Of a stretch of 64,000 nt of DNA, positions 11,117-60,427 are shown piece after piece; position 1 is the first letter of the stretch, and each line of letters starts with the position of its first letter. The notes beneath the pieces are model-generated. The model saw nothing but the letters and a program-made list of their open reading frames with translations, had not been told where the DNA came from and made no database searches. The position numbers and the translations under genes are program-made. The DNA comes from Amoebidium appalachense (Eukaryota > Ichthyosporea), in assembly GCA_963693365.1 (NCBI GenBank), contig CAVNZM010000005.1:2418001-2482000 (forward strand), given 5' to 3'.

Positions 11117-11568
11117 GGGGTGTGTGTGTGTGTTGGGGGAGAGGGTTAGTCTTGACAACAATGTTGGCCTCAAACAGGCTTGGGAAAACTTTCTCCGAGG
11201 CTGTCGACTAGGTCCAAAGTCTCGGTCCAAGTTGCCCCTCCCAAAGGCTTTCTTTTCTGTCTTCGTCTTGCTCAATTACGAACTGTCTCTTGATACATAA
11301 ATTTCTACCATCATCCGCAATTCATATATCAGATAACGTATTATATTATTCAGCACCGACAATGCTCGGCCTATCATCGTCATTGCCAGGTCCTGTTCGT
11401 ACCTGATTAAGGTGAGTGTTGCTGCAAAAACACACAAAAAAAGTCATGCAACTAAAAAGACATTCGATGATAAGCAGGAGGGCAATACTGGCCATGGAGG
11501 TGCCTGCAGCAAGCGTTGATCAACTCGGAGAGCCCAACTAACACGCAATTATCCGCATATGCATGTAG

Positions 11569-11615
<47 letters not shown>

Positions 11616-12216
11616 CACCCCCTCCTCCCCGCCCCCTCCCTCCCTCCCCTCCGGCCCAGCCTCAGCCCAGCCCTCCGGATCCCAAAGTACATTTGAAATT
11701 TGAACCGTGTGCTTTATAAAAGTCTGTTTCCTTGCTCACCCGCAATATAGAAGAAAATGGCAATTGCTCAGTGTGATGCCGGCCGAGGGACGAAAAGAGG
11801 GGGCCCTGGGGGTGGCCCGGTGGGGGGGGGGGGGGGGGGATCCGCGGAACAGGTGGGCCCGGGGCAGGACGTTTCATGGACTCCGGGACAGTTAGCGTGT
11901 GCCTACTAAGGATCATAAAGGATATGGGCAGGCTGGTATGAGGTAGGGACGCACTTTCTGATTGCTGACTCGATTGGTGCACCCCTAACGAGAGGGTCTA
12001 AGGAGGTTTTGGGGCGGTAGGGGCCAGTGGGAAGCTCAGGATTGAAACACCAAGTCCAGACCCCATAACGGGAAGGTCCTGCAAAACCAACGGGTGTCTG
12101 GTAGGGCCATGGACTCTTTGGAAGCGACTGTGACCGCAGCACACGCAGCGTGATTTCATAGCAAGGTGGATATAATCACATAAGTGATCACAGATAATAG
12201 TTGTATGGACTCGTAT
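9421..12216. other. Intergenic, simple-repeat rich, no gene seen
   Basis: Holds many C tracts (9712-9734, 9761-9778, 9996-10043, 10150-10176, 10440-10469, 10811-10846, 11570-11614), an A tract at 10703-10735, a G tract at 11087-11115, and short CA runs. Open frames here are Pro- or Gly-rich low-complexity translations of these tracts. I find no exon chain and no RNA gene. Confidence 0.6.
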
Positions 12217-12559
12217 CCCCCCCCCCCCCCCCCCCCCCCTTTTTATTTTTTTATTTTTTTTATTTTTTTTTATCACGTTTTGTTCCCGGAGGGCCTTTTC
12301 AGGCCCTCTAGGGAAACTACCGTCTACCACACAGCACCGACAGTACACTAGTTAAGGTGCTATCTATGAGTTCAGCTAAGCTAAACCATCCTTCACAACC
12401 TAACTATAAGTACACACTTTGCCCAGGGCTACTACCCCAGCCACGCCGGCAGGAGGCTCCAGTCCTCCCCTCCATTCAAAACCTAGCAATAAACGTTAAC
12501 CGAGGGCTCTCATTGGTCGATCTACAGTATTGGGAAGTCCTAGGTGTTGTGTATAATAT

Positions 12560-13600
12560 TTACGGTGGGTATGGGTGGATGATGGGGTGTGGTGGTGGTG
12601 GTGGTGGGGGGTTGCTGCCTAACATTATGTGTTGTTGTACGTATGTTGTGGCGATGTTTTTGTGGACTAAAAGGTGGGTTTTACAGGGCACACCGGGTCT
12701 GTGTGTGTTCCGGCAGTCAGAACAGGCCGGCCGGGTGTGTGTGGGGGGTGTATTTGTTGGTGTTTTGGGTTTTTGGAGAGCCATACTGTTCTTTCTACGG
12801 GTGGTGGGTATATGGTGGTGTTTTTGCATTTTGGGGTGGGTGGGGGGGAGTGTTGTGTTCCGTGGGTGCCAAATTTTTGAAAAGAAAAAGGATTGCAACT
12901 CTACTGTGATTTTTCCTAAGATGGCCCGGGTGGTGGTCTTGGTGGTGCCGGTGGCTGCAAGTAGTGGGCCCACCGATCGTGGGCAGAATCCCCGTTCGAC
13001 CCACTTGGTGTCTTCGGGGTCAGGTGGGTCACCGTTGCCTCCTATCCAGTTTATCCATGCACATTGGTCTACCACCGTGGCTGCCGTATGGTGGTGCTGT
13101 GCCGTGGGGGTGTTTGGATGGCGAGTGTGCAGGACGTTGTGGATGCAGGCTGTGATGGCGGTGGTCAGGGTGGGGACTTCCCCGGCATGGGCCGGGCAGG
13201 CCCAGAGGTGGGTGGTGGTCTCAGGGTGCTGGCTGCACCGGGGGCATGTGGGCTGTGTAACGACGGTGGGGTGATCTCGATGTAGCCGTGCCATGGTAGG
13301 CAGGGTGCCCATGGCCAGGGACAGGCTACGAGTGTTTCCTCTGACTGCCCCGATGGTTGCCTGTGTGGGCCCCTTGTTGAGCTTGAGGGGGTTCCGTTCG
13401 GCTGGGAGCAGTCTGGGGTCGGCTAGTATGGACATAGCCTTGGTCTTGCCGGCCATGTCGGTGAGGAAGTCCTTGTTCAACCGGTTCAGTGTTCCGGGAA
13501 TGTTGCCGGGGCTACGGTGGCCTTGTAGTCGTAGGAAGTATTTCCCCCCCCCTGGGGCCGGAGGTAGGGGGGGGGGGGAGGGGGAGGACTCTTCCTGCAT
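12560..13600 (-). CDS. C-terminal zinc-knuckle ORF of retrotransposon copy 3
   Basis: 346 codons, same length and almost the same sequence as the ORF at 6552-7592, with the 'CPRCSQHPETTTHLWAC' knuckle. It begins at the same ATG inside the RNase H coding sequence and is again in the +1 frame relative to it. The homopolymers at the junction are C12 and A-G9 here versus C11 and G11 in copy 1, so the frame relation is kept although the individual runs differ. Confidence 0.78.
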   Translation of the reverse strand: MQEESSPSPPPLPPAPGGGKYFLRLQGHRSPGNIPGTLNRLNKDFLTDMAGKTKAMSILADPRLLPAERNPLKLNKGPTQATIGAVRGNTRSLSLAMGTLPTMARLHRDHPTVVTQPTCPRCSQHPETTTHLWACPAHAGEVPTLTTAITACIHNVLHTRHPNTPTAQHHHTAATVVDQCAWINWIGGNGDPPDPEDTKWVERGFCPRSVGPLLAATGTTKTTTRAILGKITVELQSFFFSKIWHPRNTTLPPTHPKMQKHHHIPTTRRKNSMALQKPKTPTNTPPTHTRPACSDCRNTHRPGVPCKTHLLVHKNIATTYVQQHIMLGSNPPPPPPPHPIIHPYPP

Positions 13601-15986
13601 TGGCTGCCTTGTCTGCCTCGTTATTCCGTTGACCGTACCGTTTGGTGTTGGATTGGTGCCCCTTCACCCACGATACCTGTACAGAGCCTGGTTGCCGGAG
13701 AGAGAGTTGGTCTCGTACGTGAGCCCATTCCACTATGTGGGGGAACTTTAGCTTACGTCGAGGGGGTGTGGTGGGGTCCATATTTGCCGTCCATCGGTCG
13801 ACTACTCCGAGGTTATCGAGCTTGATGTGGATGGGGGTGGTGGTGGGGGTGAGCAGGAGGGCTAGTAGTACCCCTGTGAGTTCGGCTTGGGTGGATGATA
13901 GGGCCGTATGGAGCCTGGTCTTGGCCGTCACTGGTGGTGCTTTCCGGTCCGGGGTGTCCAGCACAGCCCCGGCTCCGGCCTGGGCTATCCTCCTGCCCGG
14001 GTGGATGAGGCTGCCGTCCGTATAAACGGTGATCGGTTGGTCTGGGGGGATCAGGGTGATTTGCTGCTGCCACTCGTCATAGGTGGCCTGGGGCACCAAG
14101 TCGGTGTAGGTGAGCCTACGGGGAGTGGGTGGGCTCGGCAGGTCAGCCGGGTGGGCCGTGCACTTGTGTCCTGGTGGTGACCCTACCGGTGGTGGCTGCT
14201 GGGGGGGGGGTGGGCCGGGGAGGTCCCCCGGTAAGGGTGTGGCTTCCTCGTTGGCTTGCAGGTGGAGCATCTGGGGTGATGCCTGTTGGTGGGGGGGAAG
14301 ATGCCGCCGAAAGTGGTGTATCTTCCTCCACTGCTCGGCCGGATCGGAGCCATCCTTCAGTGCGATGACTTGGTAGATGTCGATACTGTCGGTGTTGATG
14401 AAGTCCTTTTGGTACTTCGGGACTACCATGTGGGTGGTGATTCGGGTCTTGAAAGCCACGTAGGGGTCTGCCCGTATCACCTCCACAGCACGGGTCCACC
14501 CCACACACTGCTTGTTGTGGGTGTGGTTATCGGCTGGGGGCTCAGGGGGCTCGTACTTGCTGTTGGTGCTGTCGATGTTAGAGTCCTCTGAGTCGTCGGA
14601 GTCGTCGCTGGGCCCCGTCGACTCCGATTCTGGCTCCGTGTCTAACCCTTCCCCCTCTCCGTCTGCGTACCCGGGGTTGGGAGAGAGGGTGGCCGGGGTG
14701 TAGGCTAGGTTCCATGGGGAGTGGCCGTATTTGCAGTCACCAGGGCAAAAGCGGAAATGGGCTGTACCATGTGGGTCGTTCCACTTGGGTCGGTGCCATC
14801 TCAGCCCCTCCTCCTCTGTGTTGTCCCGTAGATGGGCTATTTTGACCCAAGCCTCCCCGTTGTGGGTGGTGTGGGCCACCACCTGGCTGAGTTCGTATTG
14901 CCCGTTCTTGACTATTTCCACCACGAATGCACCGACGGGGTGGTTTGCCACGAGGTCAATGGTGTGGTGGGTGTGTGGTCTGGGTGCTGGCCGTAGTTTG
15001 TCTGCGATGGGGATGGCCCCCTTGATGATGGACCTGTACCACTGTGTAGCTCCCGGGTGTAGTAGGTCTGGGGGGTGGGGCAGTTCGGGGAACGCCCGGA
15101 ACACCCCCGGCCGTACCATGGTGTCCTCCACCGTGTAGAGTTGACGGGGGTGTGTGTGGGGGCCGATGTGGGCCGCAAAGGTGTGGTCCGGGAAAACGGT
15201 GTTGATAGGGGTGCTGGTTGTTGTTGCTACTTCCCCTCCTTCTCCTTGGGGGGAGGGCGGGGGGTGGGGTGGGGGTGCTTGTGTTTTTTTGGGGGGGGTT
15301 TCCCCAATACTCAGGTGCCGCTCGTGAAGGATCCCCGTGATATGGGCCCAATAGTTGTGGAGCTGCTTTCCCCCTAGCCTGTAAAGCTTGGCTGGGGGTG
15401 CTTGCAGGGGTGGGTAGGGTAGGCCTGTCACGTGTTGCTGCTGCCAGGCTCGGTACCGGACCACGTCCCCTGCTGGTCCTGGTGTTTCCAGCAGGGCACA
15501 CAGCTCCGTGACCATGGTGCTTGCTGCTGATTCGACGATGCTGGCCAGTCCCCCTAGAGTGGGATGGTGTAGCAGCCCGGACGGGGTGCTCCGGTGGAAA
15601 CCACACTTCCGACGGAGTAGGTCTCTCCACTTGCTGTCAATTGCCTGCATGGTGGTGTTGCTAATAACTGACCCTTTGAGGAGGAAGAGGATGGCCGGGG
15701 CCACCACACCGTTGGCTACGTAGATCACTTGGCTGGGTGCCAGCATTTTACGGGCTAGTATGGTGGTGGCCCGTAATGTCAGCTGCATGGCCTTCCCATC
15801 GTTGGGCCGGGTGTGTCGTTGGAGGGTGATGTTGACCCCTAGCACTCGGATGTGCGCAGCGGGGGGCTCGATCTGAATGGGTAGGGGTGGTGCTCCCGGG
15901 GATTTGCGGTACTGCAGGGGGGCCACTGTTGCCCGTGTTGGAGTACCCCGGGCGAGGACTGAAAACTTGTCTGGGTGTGGTTCCAA
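13512..15986 (-). CDS. RT thumb and RNase H segment of retrotransposon copy 3 (N-terminally truncated)
   Basis: An uninterrupted frame of about 824 codons collinear with copy 1. It contains 'EPHPDKFSVLARG' after the RT palm, the acidic Ser/Asp linker, and the complete RNase H signature ('YTDGS', 'AEL', 'LDN', 'NNEADKAAN'). The RT catalytic core is missing because of the 5' truncation, so it cannot encode an active reverse transcriptase. The frame is intact over the shared part, indicating a young insertion. Confidence 0.85.
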   Translation of the reverse strand: MEPHPDKFSVLARGTPTRATVAPLQYRKSPGAPPLPIQIEPPAAHIRVLGVNITLQRHTRPNDGKAMQLTLRATTILARKMLAPSQVIYVANGVVAPAILFLLKGSVISNTTMQAIDSKWRDLLRRKCGFHRSTPSGLLHHPTLGGLASIVESAASTMVTELCALLETPGPAGDVVRYRAWQQQHVTGLPYPPLQAPPAKLYRLGGKQLHNYWAHITGILHERHLSIGETPPKKTQAPPPHPPPSPQGEGGEVATTTSTPINTVFPDHTFAAHIGPHTHPRQLYTVEDTMVRPGVFRAFPELPHPPDLLHPGATQWYRSIIKGAIPIADKLRPAPRPHTHHTIDLVANHPVGAFVVEIVKNGQYELSQVVAHTTHNGEAWVKIAHLRDNTEEEGLRWHRPKWNDPHGTAHFRFCPGDCKYGHSPWNLAYTPATLSPNPGYADGEGEGLDTEPESESTGPSDDSDDSEDSNIDSTNSKYEPPEPPADNHTHNKQCVGWTRAVEVIRADPYVAFKTRITTHMVVPKYQKDFINTDSIDIYQVIALKDGSDPAEQWRKIHHFRRHLPPHQQASPQMLHLQANEEATPLPGDLPGPPPPQQPPPVGSPPGHKCTAHPADLPSPPTPRRLTYTDLVPQATYDEWQQQITLIPPDQPITVYTDGSLIHPGRRIAQAGAGAVLDTPDRKAPPVTAKTRLHTALSSTQAELTGVLLALLLTPTTTPIHIKLDNLGVVDRWTANMDPTTPPRRKLKFPHIVEWAHVRDQLSLRQPGSVQVSWVKGHQSNTKRYGQRNNEADKAANAGRVLPLPPPPTSGPRGGEILPTTTRPP

Positions 15987-16033
15987 GTCATGGTAGTAAA
16001 AAAAGGGGGCAGATAAGTCGAGAGTTTGCTGGA

Positions 16034-16065
<32 letters not shown>

Positions 16066-16302
16066 TTTTAGCTCCTCCCCAGTCGCCTACCCTTGTCCAC
16101 ACCTTATCCCCCTACCCCCCACATCTCCAACCCCAGCTGGTCATCACAACCACCACCCATCCTACCTTGATAACCGTTTCAAAGGTCATCTGCACATATT
16201 GGAGGGGGAATTTAATGGAAGGGAAGATGACCCTTCAGTGGAGCCTCAGGGCAGGAAGGCGTTCCCAAAGCAGACACATGCACGGACACACTTCATAGGG
16301 AT

Positions 16303-16312
16303 TTTATTTATT
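16303..16312 (-). terminator. Candidate poly(A) signals of the N-BAR/I-LWEQ gene
   Basis: Two overlapping AATAAA hexamers read on the minus strand, about 540 nt beyond the stop codon at 16848-16850. The stretch between them is the presumed 3' UTR. No cDNA evidence is available to me. Confidence 0.4.
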
Positions 16313-16847
16313 CGGCCAGACAATACACTGATTGCTGCATCTCCATATCACTGATACATCAGCTATTCCATATCCAACATCCGCTCGGATACTACTACAG
16401 GGTGATATCTGCCGTAGAACATTACATCGACTACAGAGCACAACCGAATACCCCTTTTCGACCCTCCCTCCTTTCCTCCCTCCGCCCCCCCCCCCCCCCC
16501 CCCCCCTCACACACGCACGCGCGCGATTTCTACCAAAACAAAACAGAATATTGTAATAAATCAACAAAAAAAAATCCATACGACACCACTTCTGCATAAC
16601 GTGTTCGACCCAGCACCTCTGTACACTAAAAAAAAACAACCGACCATGTAATATAATAAATTTAACAATTATGATAAATGCAAAACAAAAAGAAGTCGCG
16701 GGTGCTACAAAATCCCCAAAAATAGCAACACACAACTCATGACTACAACCATACAGTAGTATATTGCATTTGTTGTTCAATAGGCACTCCCCCATCCACA
16801 AAACCACTACCCAGGGTATGGCAATCCCTTCCATCTCTCAGGTCAAG

Positions 16848-31009
<14,162 letters not shown>

Positions 31010-32124
31010 CTTCAAGAAAGCCTGCCCGGCCTGTGTAACACGCGCAAAACCCGTCAGATAACCAAGAATCCAAATGATGGATGTTTGAGTGGGTCAAAGG
31101 AAACCAGGAGGCTGGAGCAAATACGGTCTTATATAGAGTTTTGTACACAACTGTAAAAGAGTTTCAGGAGCCTGGCCGTGCTTCATAAGGGGCGGTGTAT
31201 GCCTGTAGTTGGGAATCGTCATACAGACAGAAACTCTTTCCCAAGCTAGGTCCAGATAGCACGGAAACCTACTTGCACCCGAAATCACAAAGAGATTGAT
31301 AAAACCAATGAAGCAAGTTGGTAGCGCTGCAAGTTCATGTGCATAAGTGAGATCCGTTGGTCATTTTGTCGTCCTCGACCAGTGGAACACGATCCCCTGT
31401 CCACTTCCCAAAGCCAACCTCGCCAAAAAAAAAAAAATTTACCCAAATAATCCCTTCGGCCGCACTTACAGGATGCGCAATGTATGTTCCTTGTGTGTCA
31501 AATCCTCAAAGCCTCAATAGATAAGTGGTGTTGTAGGTACAAAAGTAAGAAAAAGTGAAGTTGGAAATTTGTTCCGCAGCTTTTGTTTGGTCAGTGAGCC
31601 GGAAAAAATTCCTCGCGATCTCTGACGTCACCATGACATCAGCGATCTACAAAAACGGGTACTCGGTCGGAGCCGGTCCCTATGATATCAACAAAAGTAC
31701 ACAAGGGAAAACGAGGTAATATACTTGAATATACATTATTACACATCTTTATATAGATAGAATATGTAATACAAAATCAGAACGGGAAATTACGCGTATT
31801 ATAGATCTTGCTCACAAAACGGTTGCAAAGGTCGCAGTGTGGCGCACCGCTCCAGCCAAGGCCGCCTCTGATTGGCTTTTGAATATTTCGCAACTTTGCC
31901 TTTTATGTCTATGTCTTTTGAAGCGGTTTATCTATATATGGTAATTGGTTTGGCTCACCAGAGCTTCAAAAGAGTTTTGCCGCCAAACACACGTCACACT
32001 TTACTGGCAGGAGCTTTAGAGACCAAGAAAAAATTAGGGAGGGAGAGAGAGAACAGGGATAGACCCACACGCACGAGTACACGGACATTTTGTGACCGCC
32101 GCCCCAGGTTAGGGCACATCGAAG
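31010..32124. promoter_or_regulatory. Divergent intergenic region shared by the N-BAR/I-LWEQ gene and CAND1
   Basis: 1115 bp between the two start codons, read outward in both directions, and nearly free of the simple repeats that fill the rest of the window. It contains a palindromic TGACGTCA (CRE/ATF type) at 31623-31630 and inverted CCAAT boxes (ATTGG) at 31871-31875 and 31944-31948. An acceptor-like 'ttacacag' lies just upstream of the N-BAR ATG (read on minus), so a 5' UTR intron is possible. Assignment as a bidirectional promoter is inference from the layout. Confidence 0.5.
31623..31630. promoter_or_regulatory. Palindromic CRE-type site TGACGTCA
   Basis: An exact 8-bp match to the CREB/ATF consensus, about 500 bp upstream of the CAND1 start and 610 bp upstream of the divergent N-BAR start. 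A second, imperfect 'tgacatca' follows 5 bp downstream. Confidence 0.45.
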
Positions 32125-55753
<23,629 letters not shown>

Positions 55754-56878
55754 GCAAAATACAACACGAAAGCAATATATTCAACCTGACACATGCATGA
55801 TATTATCACCATGTAGCATTAGCACATGAATGCAGGCCAAAAAAATGAGTGGGTGCTACCACTAGATGAACACCACATCCGTATGCTTGCCATGCCAACT
55901 TTCAATGTTCCTGTGTATATAAATTGATTTACAGAAATCGCCGTTGAACTTCATGTATGTGGGACCTGGCGTTCCAGAATTTGCAGGTGAATTTTTCAAA
56001 TAAAAATGAAAATCTATTTTACGTAAACAAGAAATTCGGAACTGATGAAGCTGAAGAACATAGGGCTCCATACGACTTTTTTTCTTTTTTTCTTTTCAAG
56101 TTGGCCCAATCCCCGTTCAGTGCGCATGCGTGTGCACACCAACCAGTCCTGATCCCTCATATCAACCGACGTATGGTTTGAAATCCCACAAGCTAAGTTT
56201 TGTCACCTTCTGCAGTGGTCTGTAAATAATGTATGACAAATGTATTGTCAGTATCGTTGCCCCGTTGCTTACCTATAGTCTTTCTGCTTCTTGTGTTTTT
56301 CTCTTTCACTGTGACAGATGTACCTACATACGATTGAGGGTGACACTGAATGGTACACATGCATGTGTACCATTGCTTGATGGGTTTGTGCGGTCTACGC
56401 TGATTGGCTTTTTTTAGCGCGGCTCATGGGTGGGCGAACAAATAAGTTAAAGTTTTTTTTCTAAAATATTTTGTGTCGGTGATAAATTTTATTTATGACC
56501 CTCTGGCGAATAAGAATGCACATCTGCACATAAATCACGCGCTTGTATTGCCGTTGCTTCTTGGCATTTTGGTGACGTTTCGGAGGCATTCACAAGGCTT
56601 CACTTGAAGGTGTCACCCAGCGCGCGCAGATGTTTGATGAGTTGTAGGCCGGCGTCGTGCTTAGGCTGTGTACTGTAACAGAGCTATATGCTCTTTCTGT
56701 TTACGTATAACAGACTTCTCTGGCGCATTTGTATAGAGTAAATTCCACTCCAGAGGCGGAGTTTTCCTTTGTGCCGTGGACTAGTGGCACACACAGGGCA
56801 TACGCACACACACACACACACACACACACAGCGCGCACACACGCAGGCACACACAGCAGCACACAAGCCAACGCGAGC
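55754..56878. other. Interval between CAND1 stop and KCTD start: CAND1 3' UTR and KCTD upstream region
   Basis: A candidate poly(A) signal AATAAA lies at 55999-56004, about 245 nt after the CAND1 stop. The remainder has ordinary composition, unlike the introns, and presumably includes the KCTD promoter. A short (CA)n run at about 56808-56830 sits in the presumed KCTD 5' UTR. No other gene seen. Confidence 0.5.
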
Positions 56879-57361
56879 ATGTCACTTGATCCGCCACCAC
56901 CGGTTGCGCCGGTGGGGGAGGCAAGCCCAGGCACCGCGAACGAGTGGCTGAGACTAAACGTGGGGGGCACGGTGTATGCCACCACACGCACAACCCTCAG
57001 GAGTGTGCCTGGCACCTTTCTAGCATACCTGGCTTCAGAGGGCAAGCCCCTACCCTGCACAAAGGTGCGTGTGGAAGGAGGGCGGGAGGAGAGTGGGGTG
57101 CAGGGTAGGGAGGGGGGAAGGGGGGGGGCGGGGTGGGGAGAGGGGGAGGCGGGGAGAGGGGCGCACGTGTGCAATGCAGTCGCGGTTGGTCCCAAATTCA
57201 ACCGTCGGATAGGATAGTGCAGAATGTTGAAGTTAGAAGAAGAAGGTGTGCCTCGAAGTGTGCATAGTTGTGTTTCAGCACGTGGCCTGTGAGTGTCCCT
57301 TGCTCAATTGTGTGCCTGTTTTATATGCTTTTCTCGGTTCAGCCTCCACCACCACCCCCCC

Positions 57362-57392
<31 letters not shown>

Positions 57393-57506
57393 AAAAAAAA
57401 AAAAAAAACACCCATGCCTGCATGCACGCAAGCAGACGCACACATACACACACACATACACATACACACGTACACACACAAACACGCATACACACGTACA
57501 GAACAC

Positions 57507-57544
<38 letters not shown>

Positions 57545-58190
57545 GCTCGTGTGTTTTCCCTTATGTGGTTGTTCCGTACATCAAACCATTCAGTTGAGTT
57601 TCTTTGAGCACACGTGAGTAGATGGTGATAAAGCATGTTTGTGCCTTGTTGATCACGAGGCCTCCAAAAGTGCCAAGAAGCACATGCTCGCACATATACT
57701 GGCAATCTCACATACATGCACATTTAATGCCTTTGCCTTTGTCTTAGGTTTGGAATATTTGTTGGAGTTACCTTACGAACCCACGGCCTCCATCCTTGCG
57801 TTTGGCTTCACGGCCTTGTTGTGTCGCACGTTAGATGTGTAGTTATGCCGGAGTGGAAATTCACCTCTTTAGCTTGTGACTCTTTGCTGCTACTAGTCTT
57901 TTCAACTCAATTGCCTACGTTGTGTGTTTTACGGTTGTTTCCTCACCTTTTTGTTTACATTGGCTTACACGTGTATACCCAGGCCTAAATGAACAACCCC
58001 TTCCCCCCCCCCCCCCCCCCCCCCCCACCCCCCCCACCCCACCCCCCCCACCCCCTGAGGGGCGTGTCAACCTTTCTCTCTCTACATGCACTTGCAGGCA
58101 ACCACAATTACACCGTGCATGTTTGCGAACACGTAGGCACGCACCACTCATGCACACACATGTGCAAACGCACAAACACACAAGCACGTA

Positions 58191-58279
<89 letters not shown>

Positions 58280-58459
58280 CCACACACACAACCACACACA
58301 CTCGCACACTCGCACACTCGCACAGGACGATACGGGTGCCTATCTGATAGACCGTGACCCCGTGTATTTCCGGCCAGTACTCAACTATTTGAGGCACGGC
58401 AAATTGGTCATCGATCAGGGGGTGTCCATTGATGGCGTATTGGCTGAGTATGGCCCCCC

Positions 58460-58501
<42 letters not shown>

Positions 58502-59517
58502 CGTCGAGACTGTTGGTGAGTTTGTTGTGATTTGCATTCTACTCTAGTTTCCGGCGGCGGGGCGGGTTGCTTTTCTTTTCTTTTTCATTCCCTTCCCCCC
58601 TCCCCCAACTTCCACTGCAACATCCCCCTCCCCTCTTCCCCCCCCCCCCCCCCCTCCCCCCCCCCAGCCTCCCCAGCCTCCCCACACACACCCACACAGG
58701 CACAGGCAAACAGATGTGCGCGCCCCGCCAACACAAAAAAGACATAAAAGAGAAAGAAAAAAAAAGGGGGGGGGGGGGGGGGATTTTTTAAAAAAAAAAA
58801 AAAAAAAACCCCGGACTGAGGGAAGAAAGAAAGAAAAGAGAAAAAGGGTCATTTGCAGGGATACAGACCAAACGCACACATTTGTAATATGCACATGCAT
58901 ACAATCACATGCACACCCTCACCACGCTGTGTGCCCTGGCGCAAGCAGTGTGGTCGAAACCACCACCATTTTCTCCCTTCATCTGTTTAACTTAACTACG
59001 CTTCCTGTGGCTAAAGATGAAAAAGCTAACTCACATGCACATCTGGGAGATTTAAGGGACATGTTCTTAGTGGTGTATATGAAGTCTATGCCGGTGTATA
59101 TCATCATCGTTAAACCCATCTCACCTGTTTGCGTAAAACTCATGGATTTTTTATACTTAGTCTGCTTGTTATTTTCTTTTTTTTTTTTTTAATTCCCGCG
59201 CTATTGTTTCTCGCACTTTCTCTATCTCTCTTTCTTCCTCTCACCTTCTGCTTTCACTCACAACCTTCCACCCCCTTTTTCTCCATCACAGAGCCGAATT
59301 CTACGGATTAGACGGTTTGGTATCATTAATACGAGCAAGAATGCGGCAAGGTCCAGAGGGGGGTGCCAGCAATGCAGGGCGAAAGAACATCTATCGTGTG
59401 TTTGCACACACAGAGGAGGAACTCACCCAGATGATGAGCTCACTGAGTGATGGGTGGAGGTTTGAGCAGCTGGTGACCGTGCCTATGACGAATGGATATG
59501 GGTTCAGGTGTGTGTGT

Positions 59518-59586
<69 letters not shown>

Positions 59587-59752
59587 GAGTGGGTGGGGGG
59601 GGGGGGGGGGGGGGGGGGGAGTGGGTGGGCAGGTGGGTGGGTGGGTGGGTGGGTGCCCGGGGAGTGTGGATGGGAGTGTGGGTAGGTGGGTGGGTGGGTG
59701 GGTGTGTGTGTGCGTGTGTGTGTGTACGTGTGTGTGTGCGCGCGCGTGTGCA

Positions 59753-59828
<76 letters not shown>

Positions 59829-60265
59829 CGTCAGCTAGGAGGTGTCGGAGAAATAGGCTCGTGGACGGGCGGGTGGGGGGAGGGGGGGGGGGGGGGGGGG
59901 GATGGCGAGAGAGAGAGAGAGAGAGAAGATGAAGACAACAGTAGGCAAGTGGGGTTAGTGTGTGGAGGGACCGGAGAAGAGGGGACCGGCATTGGGAGAG
60001 TCCACCGCTGTATGTGTGATGCATTTGAGGAGGTGTCAGCTTTTTGTATGAAAGCACACACTTGTTGTTTTGTCATTGATGATGCATGTGTCTTTTTTGG
60101 CGTACCAATCTAAGTGTGAACGCAATGTGTGGATACGATTTTGACTCCTGGTGTTTTCATTTTGGCACTGCTTTTGCGGGTGTTTATGATCTATCGCACC
60201 CTCTTCCACTAACACAAACATTTGCGTGCGCGCCCGCCCGCCCACACACACGCACACACACACAC

Positions 60266-60303
<38 letters not shown>

Positions 60304-60427
60304 AACACACAGTACCAGGCAGAATGGTCACAACAGCGAGTTTATGGTCGTCATTTCGAAGGAAATTGCAGACACGCGGCCCGAGCCCTCAGCAGAATAC
60401 AAAAAATCCTTTTACATCAATGATTAA
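56879..60427 (+). CDS. KCTD5: KCTD2/5/17-type BTB/T1-domain protein, CUL3 adaptor (4 exons, 210 aa)
   Basis: Exons 56879-57064, 58326-58447, 59292-59507, 60319-60427 (633 nt, phases consistent). Residues 23 to about 120 form the T1/BTB fold ('[20 protein letters not shown]', '[22 protein letters not shown]', '[14 protein letters not shown]'). The C-terminal part carries the family-specific '[20 protein letters not shown]', 'FEQLV' and '[10 protein letters not shown]' blocks, which separate this subfamily from other KCTDs. These proteins assemble as oligomers that recruit substrates to CUL3-RBX1 (family knowledge). The ATG follows a Pro-rich leader without other in-frame ATGs after the CA repeat. 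Exon 4 has two in-frame acceptors 6 nt apart (60313 or 60319). Lies 1.1 kb downstream of CAND1 on the same strand. Confidence 0.93.
58192..58279. repeat. (AC)n microsatellite in KCTD intron 1
   Basis: About 44 AC units, 47 nt before the exon 2 acceptor. The gap also contains CA-rich interruptions. Confidence 0.95.
59517..59830. repeat. G-tract, (GGGT)n and (GT)n block at the start of KCTD intron 3
   Basis: Begins 10 nt after the exon 3 donor. It has G runs to about 59585 and 59599-59619, GGGT repeats to about 59703, then (GT)n at about 59757-59820. On the sense strand it is wholly G/T. The intron ends in (CA)n before exon 4. Confidence 0.93.

Larger units (their letters stand above)
12240..16034 (-). 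mobile_element. Non-LTR retrotransposon copy 3, inverted and 5'-truncated
   Basis: Reverse-complement match to copy 1 from about 4118 to its 3' end, with the same 3' hairpin (12289-12308) followed by an A-rich tail (T-rich on the plus strand, 12240-12271). The 5' end is truncated just after the RT FADD motif. Both ends abut C homopolymers on the plus strand: (C)23 at 12217-12239 and (C)31 at 16035-16065. Protein-level differences from copy 1 are few, so the two are close relatives. 5' truncation is the usual outcome of incomplete target-primed reverse transcription. Confidence 0.92.

Noticed and set aside
12589-14591. Plus-strand open frames rich in Val, Gly and Trp between 12.5 and 15.2 kb
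   Set aside because: They are antisense shadows of the minus-strand RNase H and zinc-knuckle ORFs of retrotransposon copy 3.
59521-59710. Gly-rich reading frames suggestive of a structural protein
   Set aside because: They arise from G tracts and GGGT repeats just inside an intron.
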